A stretch of DNA of 64,000 bases from assembly GCA_009760855.2 (NCBI GenBank), contig WPIO01000016.1, positions 4,297,001 through 4,361,000 on the forward strand. Reading direction: 5' to 3'. This DNA comes from Cristatella mucedo. Lineage: Eukaryota > Bryozoa > Phylactolaemata > Cristatellidae. Every line of letters starts with the position of its first letter. Position 1 is the first letter of the stretch. The translations under genes and the position numbers were made by a program. The notes under the pieces were generated by a model. The model saw only the letters and a list, made by a program, of their open reading frames with translations, was not told the origin of the DNA and did no database searches. Positions 52,401 to 58,972 of the stretch are shown one piece after another.

Positions 52401-54104
52401 ATAACAGATTGCACGGTTCAGGGCCTGTGCCCGTGAAAAGCGAGCGCATAACCACTGGGCTAAGACCCAAGATCAGAAGCAAAATTAGTCCAAAGACAAC
52501 ACAAATTCCAACAGGCTGGCCATAGCCTCTTTTAGATATTCCCCTATTTTATAACTTTACGAGCTTTGAAGCAAAATAGGAAGCGCAAGATCAAAAATAA
52601 AACCGGTATGTAATCGTAGGCTTCTTTGTGCCATTCTGTCTGAATCTTTCCTGAATTATGAAATCATTCCAAAATAATAAAAATTATAATGAGACATTTG
52701 TATGGCACCCTCGGGGTACTAACTCTGTAGGCACTCTCGTATGCTGTAAAGGAAGCCATGCAGAAATCATCGCCACCAAATACCGTATGGATGCGATTTC
52801 TAGGCATCATGTCGGAATCCGTCTCTTTTTCCCTGCATCAGTGGCTTGCCGACCTAGAAGCCGCTGTGGCCTTCTAACAAGCTAGTTAGCTTACGCACTT
52901 CTCTTACACTCAAACGTTGGTGTTAGCTGTTATGGCAATTCACGGTAGCTGCAGTCATCTGATAATTGTTCTTGCCACCGGCAACCCCCTAGGCTACCGT
53001 TAGGTTGCATTAGCTAAAGCTGCTATGTCGAGTGACCTCTGAGTGCTCTGCCTTTGCTTTAGCTGCCCACTGCAACTGTCTGAAGTGGCAGTTTCTCGTT
53101 TTGTGCTACCTGCTCCAAGGGCCCGAGCTGTCTTCACCTCAGTCACCTCACAGTGGATGAGCTGGCCCATTGTCTAATATATAACGTTACAGCCAAGTTT
53201 CTTAACGTGGATGTAGGTGGCTCTGTGGCCTCAAACCTGAAATCGTGTGCTGGCGTTTGGCTGTCGCACAAGCAGTAAAGACGTATGTGGCCATTAAGCC
53301 GGGGGCAACTGCCTTGCTGGCAGGTTCTAATCCTTAATCGTATGAATTATTATGTCCATTGTATATCCCTTGAAATGCACATGTTCATGCGGCATTTCGG
53401 ACGAGAAATAACGTAGGACATGTGCCATTGACATGGCTGGAGACTCTAGTCTGAAGGAGGCTGGCCAACCTACTGAGTGCTTTGCTGAGCCGGCTGATTG
53501 CCTCTCAGAAGCCCGTGGAAGAAATGAGCAGGCAGCCGGAGGAAGGTCTGCACTGTGTACATTGCCTGGCAGCCTGATTCAATGTTCAGTCCAGTCACTT
53601 GGCCCGTGTCATTTGATTGCTGGTCTCTGTAACTCGTGTAGTGCAAACAGGTGGCCCCCTCGTGTAGAACAGTTACTGTCTGGCTTGATCATTACTTTCT
53701 CATGTCACTCGGGGCCACGGGCTATGGCTGCTATATAAGGGCATGGGGCATGGTAGCCGTAGTCACTGTGGCTCTGCAGCTAAGCTCAGGCTCTGGGAAG
53801 TTGCACCTGGTTGAAGGTTGCAACTTGTGTCCTGAGCTCTGGCACACACGCGATGTTGTCTATGTATTTCCCTCGTCTAGCAATGCTGGCTGGCAGTGTA
53901 CAAACCGTGTCTGTTGTTAACCATGACTCGAGCTTGTAGCAGTAATCCACTGAAGGCTCGGTACGGCATTCAGTGACTGCAGCATTACAATTGCTGCGTC
54001 TTGTAGTCCTTGTATCGCTCTTTTTCTCGTAGGCCAAAAGCAAGGCTGCAGAAAAGTCGTCTAGCAAGAAAAGACTTAAGACAGACGACTCTGCAGCTGT
54101 CTAG
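30546..54104 (+). CDS. UCHL5: UCHL5/UCH37 ubiquitin C-terminal hydrolase (complete, 9 coding exons)
   Basis: Cysteine-protease deubiquitinase of the UCH (C12) family. In known animals it binds the 19S proteasome through RPN13 and the INO80 complex through NFRKB, trimming ubiquitin chains. Nine coding exons, 30546-30615, 37278-37341, 40190-40295, 40711-40898, 42950-43080, 43695-43852, 47281-47370, 49686-49784 and 54033-54104, join in frame with GT-AG introns and total 978 nt (325 residues; the human protein has 329). The N-terminus reads [20 protein letters not shown]. The oxyanion Gln and catalytic Cys lie in [16 protein letters not shown] (exons 3-4), the catalytic His in YHFIGYVP and the Asp in YELDGL (exon 5). 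Exons 7-8 encode a coiled coil and the ULD/DEUBAD motif around [16 protein letters not shown]; the Lys-rich tail ends DDSAAV. Introns range from 415 to 6662 bp and are full of retroelements. No disabling change is seen. Orthology rests on remembered family sequence, not on a search. Confidence 0.95.
31811..33172 (+). mobile_element. LINE family A, 5'-truncated copy in UCHL5 intron 1
   Basis: It starts abruptly inside RT at [20 protein letters not shown] and runs through [15 protein letters not shown]. The catalytic motif is altered to FYVDDTQLY (usually YADD). A frameshift at about 32275 separates two ORFs (31814-32278 and 32468-32815). The 3' UTR ends with the hairpin AAAGCGCC...GGCGCTTT and a short ATT tail. 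Both ends abut pyrimidine-rich DNA. Confidence 0.9.
33180..33360. repeat. Pyrimidine-rich minisatellite
   Basis: CCCTCCATTCTTTTC-type units repeated, directly after the LINE A copy 31811-33172. Similar pyrimidine-rich DNA lies before that LINE (31745-31810). Confidence 0.9.
33785..33875 (-). mobile_element. LINE family B 3' tail nested in an older LINE
   Basis: CTGTAACCCTACAAAGCCAT, GGCAGGAGAGTTTTCTATAG and CGGTAC match the reverse complement of the family B 3' end; it lies inside the diverged RT copy 33680-35232. Confidence 0.65.
34361..34530 (-). mobile_element. SINE family B, best copy
   Basis: The reverse complement begins GGGCTGTGGTGGCCCATCAG with A-box-like GGCCCATCAGGTAAGGCGG, then B box GGGTTCAAATCC, a body with GCAAGTGGTGGTGATAGCCA and the end GAGGCTGTTGAATCAGCT. 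The head is tRNA-like. It is inserted in an old LINE. Confidence 0.82.
35235..35325 (-). mobile_element. LINE family A 3' tail only
   Basis: (ATA/AAT)n followed by the reverse-complement 3' hairpin AAAGCGCC...GGCGCTTT, truncated within the 3' UTR. Confidence 0.7.
35430..36838 (-). mobile_element. LINE family A, 5'-truncated copy in UCHL5 intron 1
   Basis: Minus-strand RT copy with a 262-residue ORF (36825-36037) containing [25 protein letters not shown] and FYADDTQLY, then a frameshift at about 36155 into a second ORF (36146-35661). The 3' hairpin and (ATT)n tail lie at 35430-35510. It is the best-preserved RT core in the window. Confidence 0.92.
37278..37341 (+). CDS. UCHL5: UCHL5 coding exon 2
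   Basis: A 64 nt exon between a CTTCAG acceptor and a GTGAGG donor. It enters in phase 1 and leaves in phase 2. It encodes the [18 protein letters not shown] segment of the UCH fold. Confidence 0.92.
37481..37580. repeat. (CT)n microsatellite in UCHL5 intron 2
   Basis: About 90 bp of CT starting ~140 bp after the exon 2 donor. Confidence 0.97.
38336..38413. repeat. (GT)n/(GC)n alternating purine-pyrimidine tract
   Basis: 78 bp of strictly alternating purine and pyrimidine, TGTG... turning into GCGCGCGTGCGTGCGC. A strong candidate for Z-DNA, in UCHL5 intron 2 next to a SINE A. Confidence 0.95.
38413..38558 (-). mobile_element. SINE family A
   Basis: The reverse complement shows the tail hairpin (GAGAACTTAATGTCTGTCTA), B box GGGCTCGAGCCC and A-box end CCTGGGCCAAACCA. 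It follows the (GT)n tract in UCHL5 intron 2. Confidence 0.8.
39432..39526 (-). pseudogene. Inverted, decayed copy of UCHL5 exon 3 plus donor flank
   Basis: Read on the minus strand, this 95 bp matches UCHL5 bases 40221-40316, including about 20 bp of the intron after the real donor. The shared peptide is [15 protein letters not shown] one-base deletion lies near the 5' end. The splice donor is changed from CAG/GT to CAA/GC. There is no pyrimidine tract or acceptor on its 5' side. An ORF runs on to 39087 without a stop, but the sequence beyond the exon is not recognised. Because intron flank was copied, this is DNA-level duplication, not retroposition. Confidence 0.88.
39536..39655 (-). mobile_element. 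SINE family A, partial
   Basis: Begins at ATTCATTTGTATAGCC (SINE 3' end, reverse complement), with GGGGCTCCAGCCCACGACCT. It is decayed before the A box. It abuts the inverted UCHL5 exon 3 copy. Confidence 0.7.
40190..40295 (+). CDS. UCHL5: UCHL5 coding exon 3
   Basis: A 106 nt exon encoding [11 protein letters not shown] through FFSKQ; the Gln is the predicted oxyanion-hole residue. Its 3' splice site lies in the second copy of a 25 bp tandem duplication, so an identical acceptor sits 25 nt upstream. A SINE begins about 25 nt after the donor (GTATCA at 40296). An inverted copy of most of this exon lies at 39432-39526. Confidence 0.93.
40322..40402 (-). mobile_element. SINE family A, 5'-truncated
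   Basis: ATTCATTTGTATAGCAACCT, then a CTCTATACAGGTGCTTCACA tail match, ending at GGGGCTCGAG in the B box. It lies about 25 bp after the UCHL5 exon 3 donor. Confidence 0.75.
40711..40898 (+). CDS. UCHL5: UCHL5 coding exon 4 (catalytic Cys)
   Basis: A 188 nt exon after a GTTTAG acceptor, with donor GTAAGT. It carries [11 protein letters not shown], holding the catalytic Cys, and continues to [18 protein letters not shown], a very conserved UCHL5 block. It leaves in phase 2. Confidence 0.95.
41331..41470 (-). mobile_element. SINE family B
   Basis: GATTCAACTGCTCAACTTAT, GCAGAAGAGCCATAGCAGCT and B box GGATTCGAACCTATG in the minus sense, within UCHL5 intron 4. Confidence 0.7.
41692..41822 (-). 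mobile_element. SINE family A
   Basis: ATTCATTTGTATAGCTTCCA, B-box region GAGCTCGAGCCCACGACCTC, and CCTAACCACTAGGCCAAACC at the A-box end. Nearly full length, in UCHL5 intron 4. Confidence 0.82.
42313..42338. repeat. (CATTA)n tract
   Basis: Four to five ATTAC units without a recognisable LINE B body; possibly a residual family B tail. Confidence 0.7.
42950..43080 (+). CDS. UCHL5: UCHL5 coding exon 5 (catalytic His and Asp)
   Basis: A 131 nt exon, acceptor GTTTAG and donor GTGAGG. It encodes QQLFEM, an acidic/Lys stretch corresponding to the active-site crossover loop, the His in YHFIGYVP and the Asp in [14 protein letters not shown]. Confidence 0.94.
43372..43431. repeat. (CT)n microsatellite in UCHL5 intron 5
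   Basis: CT repeat preceded by CCCTCCCTCC-type sequence and followed by CACACG, about 265 bp before exon 6. Confidence 0.95.
43695..43852 (+). CDS. UCHL5: UCHL5 coding exon 6
   Basis: A 158 nt exon, acceptor CGTGCAG and donor GTATGT. It encodes [20 protein letters not shown] and [18 protein letters not shown], the end of the UCH domain and the start of the C-terminal helices. Confidence 0.94.
44108..44195 (-). mobile_element. SINE family B, internally deleted
   Basis: AGCAGCTTCATTTAAATAGC, GGCAGAAGAGCCTGAATCGT then GAGCGAGCGCCTTACC; the middle including the B box is lost. Confidence 0.55.
44200..47270. other. UCHL5 intron 6, mostly unique DNA
   Basis: No recognised gene or dated repeat. 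Short features are a C-rich run at 45330-45370 and A/C-rich CTAAA-type sequence at 45420-45500, similar to the interior of the 15.9-16.3 kb foldback element. Confidence 0.55.
47281..47370 (+). CDS. UCHL5: UCHL5 coding exon 7
   Basis: A 90 nt phase 0-0 exon after a TTTCAG acceptor, donor GTAGTG. It encodes a charged helix, [20 protein letters not shown], matching the coiled-coil segment between the UCH domain and the ULD. Confidence 0.88.
47775..47910 (+). mobile_element. LINE family A 3' end
   Basis: 3' UTR match (TATCAAGCGTGATACCACTC) followed by a degraded hairpin and ATTATT, in UCHL5 intron 7. Confidence 0.7.
48266..49440 (-). mobile_element. LINE family B copy with RT core, in UCHL5 intron 7
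   Basis: Minus strand. RT reads [20 protein letters not shown] and [14 protein letters not shown] (ORF 49386-49081), followed in other frames by [19 protein letters not shown] (48857) and [20 protein letters not shown] (48675-48319). The 3' end GGAGATACATTACATT lies at 48266-48280. Several frameshifts; the 5' part is missing. Confidence 0.9.
49686..49784 (+). CDS. UCHL5: UCHL5 coding exon 8 (ULD/DEUBAD)
   Basis: A 99 nt phase 0-0 exon, acceptor TGTAG and donor GTGAGT. It encodes [20 protein letters not shown], closely matching the family's RPN13/INO80G-binding ULD. Confidence 0.94.
50525..50805 (-). mobile_element. Tc1/mariner-like transposase C-terminal remnant (minus)
   Basis: The minus strand reads [20 protein letters not shown], matching the W-P-x-x-S-P-D-L-N-P-I-E block before the last catalytic acidic residue in Tc1/mariner transposases. 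Upstream is [15 protein letters not shown]. No complete ORF. It lies in UCHL5 intron 8, opposite a second copy at 50905-51118. Confidence 0.72.
50905..51118 (+). mobile_element. Tc1/mariner-like transposase C-terminal remnant (plus)
   Basis: The plus strand shows [14 protein letters not shown], and in an adjacent frame [13 protein letters not shown], then RDIDG with stops, and [20 protein letters not shown]. It is the same element segment as the minus copy at 50525-50805, so the two form an inverted repeat with a ~100 bp spacer. Confidence 0.65.
51125..51200 (+). mobile_element. LINE family A or SINE A 3' tail
   Basis: AGTGCCCAGAAAGAGATTTA...AGGGCGCTATATCAAATG then an ATTATT tail. Too short to tell LINE A from SINE A. 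Confidence 0.55.
51218..51315 (-). mobile_element. LINE family B 3' tail
   Basis: ATCTTCGTCTGTAACTCCAC..., GAGAGTTTTATATGGCGCTC and AGCTTTCGGTACGCATTC: reverse complement of the family B 3' end. Confidence 0.7.
51978..52135 (-). mobile_element. SINE family A
   Basis: Tail CCCTAAGAGAAGTTAAATCT, B box AGGCTCGAGCCCACGACA and A-box end CCCTGGTTCAAACCA; in UCHL5 intron 8. Confidence 0.78.
52328..52472 (-). mobile_element. SINE family B
   Basis: GGCTGATTCAAGAGCCTCTT, GGCAGCAGAAGAGCTCTGGC and GCGCATAACCACTGGGCTAA, with a B-box-like GGTTCAGGGCC. Confidence 0.65.
52480..54030. other. UCHL5 intron 8, 3' part, mostly unique DNA
   Basis: ORFs at 53433-53738 and 53651-53920 have no domain character or splice support. 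Confidence 0.55.
54033..54104 (+). CDS. UCHL5: UCHL5 terminal coding exon 9
   Basis: A 72 nt exon after a pyrimidine-rich tract ending in CGTAG. It encodes a Lys/Ser-rich tail ending DDSAAV, then TAG at 54102-54104. The basic tail is typical of the proteasome-binding end. No canonical AATAAA was found close downstream; AT-rich variants lie near 54482-54498. Confidence 0.9.
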   Translation, partial: AKSKAAEKSSSKKRLKTDDSAAV

Positions 54105-55495
54105 CGTCCACGTACTGCTGTCCTTCTCGTTGCCGAACTGACATCTCGATGAGACACCTCGGCAGCAGTGGAGGGTTGGTTCTATGCGTCGTCATCGGTG
54201 AGACGATGGCCAGGCTTGGAGTGGTCCATCTGCATGATCGCTCAGCGGTGGTACAGAGCAAATGGGCCTGGATATGTCCATAGTGCACCTCATCGATGCA
54301 GCAGGCCCTACCGGTTTGTTTGGCTAGTTTGGCACGCTGTGTCGTGCTGCTCAGCTTCTGCCTTGCCTGTCTGCCTGCATACTTCCTGCCCCACCCCAGA
54401 TCTAACTGGATACAAAGCCGCCCACCATAGTGAGTGGCATGTTGTCCACCCACCTTAATGAGTTGTATCTTGTCCTTATGCAATAATCAAACAATACAGA
54501 CCAGACTCTTGGTGTTCTAGCTGCAGCCTGCCCCGACTGGATTGCTGAGTCACGTTATGGTGACGTATGGCTAAGTCGGCTTGCTCGTAAGAACGGAATT
54601 CTTGGACGGCTGTGCTGGAGCTTTCTGGTATCCTATAGTTTTATTTTGCCACATGTTGGCCTTGAGTGCTCTGCCAAAGCTCTCCAGTGTAATATTCCCC
54701 AACAGCGGTTTGCGTGGTTCTACGACACTATTGATGCACATATGTTCACGAGGTGCACTTTATCTCGAAGTCTCGGCTGATCCAGTAAGCTGATGACTGA
54801 AAATGTTGCTCTATTTAGTTCCTGCATTTGTGTTTCACTGCAGCCATTACCTGACTAAGGGTCATCTGGCTAGCATTCCCGTTGCGGCCCATAACGCCAC
54901 GTGTATATTGCCTGTCTCAAGTGCTTTCTTTACAACTGTTTAAGGGGAAGAATTTCAAAATGGTTTGATGGCTCCACCACTTTACAATGCTGAGGACTGG
55001 CAGAGTAAGTTTTTGCCGATGATTAGAAAAAAAAGCTGCAATACAAATGAAGGCTATTTAGATGGTGGTATTCTGGGGAGCTCGATGACCTGGGCGAGCC
55101 GGGCTTTTCTGACCGCCAGGCTGGGAGCAGTGAAGCATCGCTGTTACCATAAGCATTGAGTCAATCCCTTGTGTATGTTTGAGACAAGCTGTACGACATG
55201 GTGGGTTAGAATACTTATCCAGCCAATCTTGGCTTCCTAGATCAGTGATAACCCTCTGTAGACTTGGATAAAGTCCTGGGCATTGTCGAATCCTCTGCTC
55301 ATGTTTCGGCTAAGGAAGGTTTGTTACTCCTCACCATTTCAACTGCAAAATGAATTTTACATATACTTAGCCAGCTATCTTGGAGTACAAGTGAAGATGG
55401 CCAGCCATTTGCCAGACATGGGCAAATAATTATACCCTGACAGATGGGCTTCAGAAATAAATTCGCTAATGTCTGTTAATTATCTACAAGATAGT
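54105..55495. other. UCHL5 3' flank
   Basis: Probably the UCHL5 3' UTR and intergenic DNA. ORFs on both strands near 54076-54483 look accidental. AT-rich poly(A)-like variants (AATAAT, AATACA) at about 54482-54498. Confidence 0.5.
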
Positions 55496-55496
55496 G

Positions 55497-55695
55497 AGCA
55501 TGCTGCCACTAACCACATTTGCATGCTGACCCTGTACATGTCACCCCTAACCATGTTATTCATGTTGTTTATCAAGCATGATATTACTCGCCATTCAATT
55601 GCATTCCCCTTTGCAGCAAATGTAAAGCGCCTAGAAAGAGATTGAGTTCTCTGAGGGCGCTTTATCAAGTGCATTATTATTATTATTATTATTGA
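55497..55695 (+). mobile_element. LINE family A 3' UTR copy
   Basis: Only the 3' UTR is present: CTGCCACTAACCACATTTGC, the hairpin AAAGCGCC...GGCGCTTT and (ATT)n at 55674-55695. Confidence 0.85.
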
Positions 55696-55794
55696 CGGCA
55701 ACCGAATTTTGCCACCCAAATACTTGCATATCCAGGTTGAATTAGCACCTGCTCGAAAAAATAGACTAACTGTTTTGCGGGGTGATCAGGTTGA

Positions 55795-55930
55795 AGATAG
55801 GTCTTCGCCCATGGGTCCAAGTACTTCACGACAAGGCTGTGGGCTCGAGTTCTGCAGCAGGAAGTCCTTCATTGCAAGCTGTGGCGATAGCTGCTAAGGT
55901 TCTTCTGCCGCTATATTATCGAAGCAGTTG
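55795..55930 (+). mobile_element. SINE family B
   Basis: Plus-sense copy: GGCTGTGGGCTCGAGTTCTG (B box), AGCTGTGGCGATAGCTGCTA, TTCTTCTGCCGCTATATTAT. Directly downstream of a LINE A 3' UTR copy. Confidence 0.65.
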
Positions 55931-55934
55931 AAAT

Positions 55935-56790
55935 ATTTAACAAATTATACTTTTAAAGATCCACTACAGCATTTGTGAAAATGTTCGGCCTTGAACTAAT
56001 TTCAAAGCCTACAAATAATGTCCAGCAAGTTCTGCCTGGATCCCTACTTTGACCGCATTAATCGTTCCTAGCGAGCCTGTGCCCATGATGAAAAATCGGG
56101 ATGGCCAAGCATGAAAAGTATTTCAGCCCTGCCATATGCAAGACACCAATCTGTACTACCACGGGGAACAAGTTTCTTCAGTGCATTGCCTTCCGTCTAG
56201 CTGTATATGGTTCAGCAGAAGCGCTATCAGATCTGTACTTTCAAGCCGTGCTTCGATGTTGGATCGTCGAGTTATCACAATCGCACTTGCTGCCTAACAA
56301 AATACCGCAGGGCATGCCACAGCTGAACCGAACCACGAGATCGACACTGGCATGAGGATCCTTAATATCTGCCCGAAGCTTCGCTGGTTTTTCCTTGCTA
56401 GACTCAAAGTACACAAACACTAAAAATGAGTGCTGTTTTACCTACGCTTCGGTCGTCACGACAATCCCAAACGATAGCCCTAGGGCTGGCTATCTCAGAG
56501 TGAGAATCCTCTCACTAGTATGTCTCGCCGGATCTTACCTCCTGTGAGTTTGCCTCGGGAGTCGGCGGATGTGGCAGCAGCACCAGAGTTTTATGAGTAT
56601 CTGTATTTCGATGAGCGAACAAACCGGCCGCTCCTACGCTACGGCATGGCGAATAAACTCACCACTCGATAATGCAATGGATGTGTTCGCTGGCGTGGAG
56701 TAGGCAGCTATAAGTAGAAGAATAAAGAGAACGGATAATATTTGTAGATGCTGACAGTCCGTCAAATAGTTCAGGGCTAGAACAGCAGAG
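55935..56790. other. No gene supported
   Basis: The short ORF 56101-56355 lacks support. No recognised repeat after the SINE B at 55795-55930. Confidence 0.5.
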
Positions 56791-56843
56791 AAACAAATGG
56801 CTGACCTTTGCTGGCCCACATTAGCCGGAGTCGCCCTAGGTGT

Positions 56844-57249
56844 GGTAGTTGAGGCGGTCGACCCCTGGCGTTTGAAGTTTCCTGGGAAAGTGTCGCGTCG
56901 TCCTACGTGGGTAAGTTGGCACCCGGAGGCCTCGTATTGCCAGAGACGCTGCCTACGACAACGACGATATCTCGGCGATCCAGAGCTCTCGAACTGCCGA
57001 ATCCGACTCAATCTGACTTTTGGAGAACCAACGAGTTCATGGATGATGATGCATCGCTATTGGAACTGCAATACCTAATGGTCTTATTTTTTGGTAACGA
57101 AAGTTCGCAATGTTAGCGTCAAACCACTGCATAATGCGATGCTGCCTGCCATTGCAAGAATGTCTGGACGAGTCTACCTGCATCGGTGTAACCCGAGCTG
57201 GGTCACGGCAGCCTCGCGTGCCAATTGAGCAAGTTTGCCTCGCGGGCAG
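56844..57249 (+). CDS. Candidate short exons of an unrecognised gene
   Basis: An open frame from about 56844 reads FEVSWESVASSYVGKLAPGG, then SDFWRTNEFMDDDASLLEL, to a possible donor GTAACG near 57094. A second piece, about 57164-57249, reads ECLDESTCIGVTRAG and QVCLAGRYACP with four cysteines and ends at a strong GTAAGT donor at 57250. The phases would fit across a ~70 bp intron. An ATG at 56797 opens another frame (MADLCWPTLAGVALG) ending at a different GTAAGT. The minus strand also has a plausible acceptor and donor around the Cys-rich piece, so strand and structure are uncertain. Confidence 0.25.
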
Positions 57250-57499
57250 GTATGCCTGCCCTGTAAGTAGCGGAATCTGGAACGGCAGGTGGAAGCACGT
57301 TTCAACCTCTACCAGCATCTGACGGGGGCTAGGCACCTGAGCTGAAGGCAGACTAACGGTGCACCTCGACTTAATCGGGCGTTAGTGGATTAACTCGAGG
57401 GGCACCTGACCCTCATTAGAGCTCCTAGCCATTTGGTCGACAGCGGGAGAGCTGCTAAGGGTGACTGTGAGCAATCTCGATTCCGAGATTTTTAGTCCA

Positions 57500-58908
57500 T
57501 CGCTCTGCTAATGTGCCTTTGGACAGAACTCGAAAGCAGCGCTGCTCTTACGCTTCACTCGCCATCGGCGGCAAGGTCTGGTTTTCGCGACTCGCTGTGC
57601 AATAATCGGCTCACTTTGACCGGTAGACTGCTGGCTTCGTCGGCTCTATTGAATATGGCAAACCGATGCGTCTGGTCAGTCTGTCCCCGGAAGTGGTCGA
57701 GTTTTAAGCTTCGTCGGAGCCGCCTGCAAAACTACTCTTGGGGGGGCCACCGAATGCGAAGTCCTAGGAAACCCTGCTCTTTGCAGGAGGTGGATTTTAG
57801 CACAGCTAAAGCTGCGTCCGATGTCGCCTTCGGTTGAAATGACTTGACACTATCCGTCGTTGCCGCGTGCCTCCACACAGAGGCGCATACCGCGAACTTG
57901 TGCCGCGTCCGCCAGTCGCTAGCCGGGACTTCAAGGCTCTGGGCTTTACCGGGACTCGTCGTGCGTCGGCGAGGCGCTTTCGGCCGGGTCTGACCGGATG
58001 TGGAAGCCTACAGACCAGCATGCTGCAGTACACTGTCGGGCCAGTTCTAGCCTAATGACTGGGCAGTACAACTTTAATCGGGTCGCCTGTGCCTGGTCTA
58101 AACGCTTGACCGTTTCAGAGGCGCCGAATATTAGGCAACAGCACCTCAGAGGAGCTTGGATGTAGGCCTACTGCGTATCGTAATACGGAGGGCAGTTTGA
58201 AACTGGCCGAAATGGAGAGCGTTCTGGCTGCCGAAGTTACTCGGGATCGATCATTCTCGAGCGCCTCATTCTTGCATGTTTGACGACGCATCCGACGGCG
58301 CTAGCTTTCGATTTGTCTCTCGCTTCGGATCCGCCGGTATCCGAACTCTTTCTCACCGTTTCGCTCGACTTCTTCACGCACGTACAGACGCACCACTGAT
58401 CGACGTATACTAAGGGGCAGCCATCTTGGTAGGCTGGAAAGCCTCGGAGGTGGCCCGCCAGGGTGCGCTCAGTCACCTAACTGCTAGCGCCAGGGCTCGA
58501 ATCGCGAGCGACCCACGAGCTACCGAGCGAGCGACGAGTCCTGTTCGAGTTTCGTTATTTAAGTACTTCGGCTGGCAGCGAAGTCCTGATTTAGCGAGAG
58601 CTCCGTCGGACGCACCCAGGGCACGCTGGCGTCGCGTTAGCAAACGCCGGAGCACCGACGTCGGGCTTATCGGTCAAACGCCTGTCAACGGGCGGCGGCG
58701 AAGGCCGGCCCCAAGCGGAAACGACAAAAGGAAGGGAAGAGGACTGCGAGCCTCGCCCCGTACCAGTCACGTGGTTCGAGCAGTGGAGGCCGCAGCCGCA
58801 TGCTGTCGCGATTTGCATATGAACGAGCCAGTGGCAGCTGTGTGCCATGTCTCCGTCTTTCGGTGATCGATGTGCTCGTGGCTCCCACTTTTGAGGCTGT
58901 GCGACGAG
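57500..58908. promoter_or_regulatory. GC-rich island upstream of the NHL-repeat gene
   Basis: CpG-dense from about 57500, strongest at 58240-58900 and extending to 59200, as expected for the promoter and 5' UTR of the gene starting at 58909. A plus-strand frame at 57514-57700 (SSAALTLHSPSAARSGF, after CTTTGGACAG) might be an exon of another gene, but this is weak. Confidence 0.45.
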
Positions 58909-58972
58909 ATGTCAAGACAGTGCGCTCTCTGGCGCTTCGCGCTAGGCCTGTTGACGCTGGACGCCGCCGCAG
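58909..58972 (+). CDS. Signal-peptide exon of the NHL-repeat gene
   Basis: The ATG at 58909 opens MSRQCALWRFALGLLTLDAA followed by A and one base, donor GTAAGA. It has a basic start, a hydrophobic core and small residues at the predicted cut. Exit phase 1 fits the acceptor at 60517 exactly, giving ...AAAGQTITGYV. It lies in a GC-rich promoter-like island. Confidence 0.72.
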
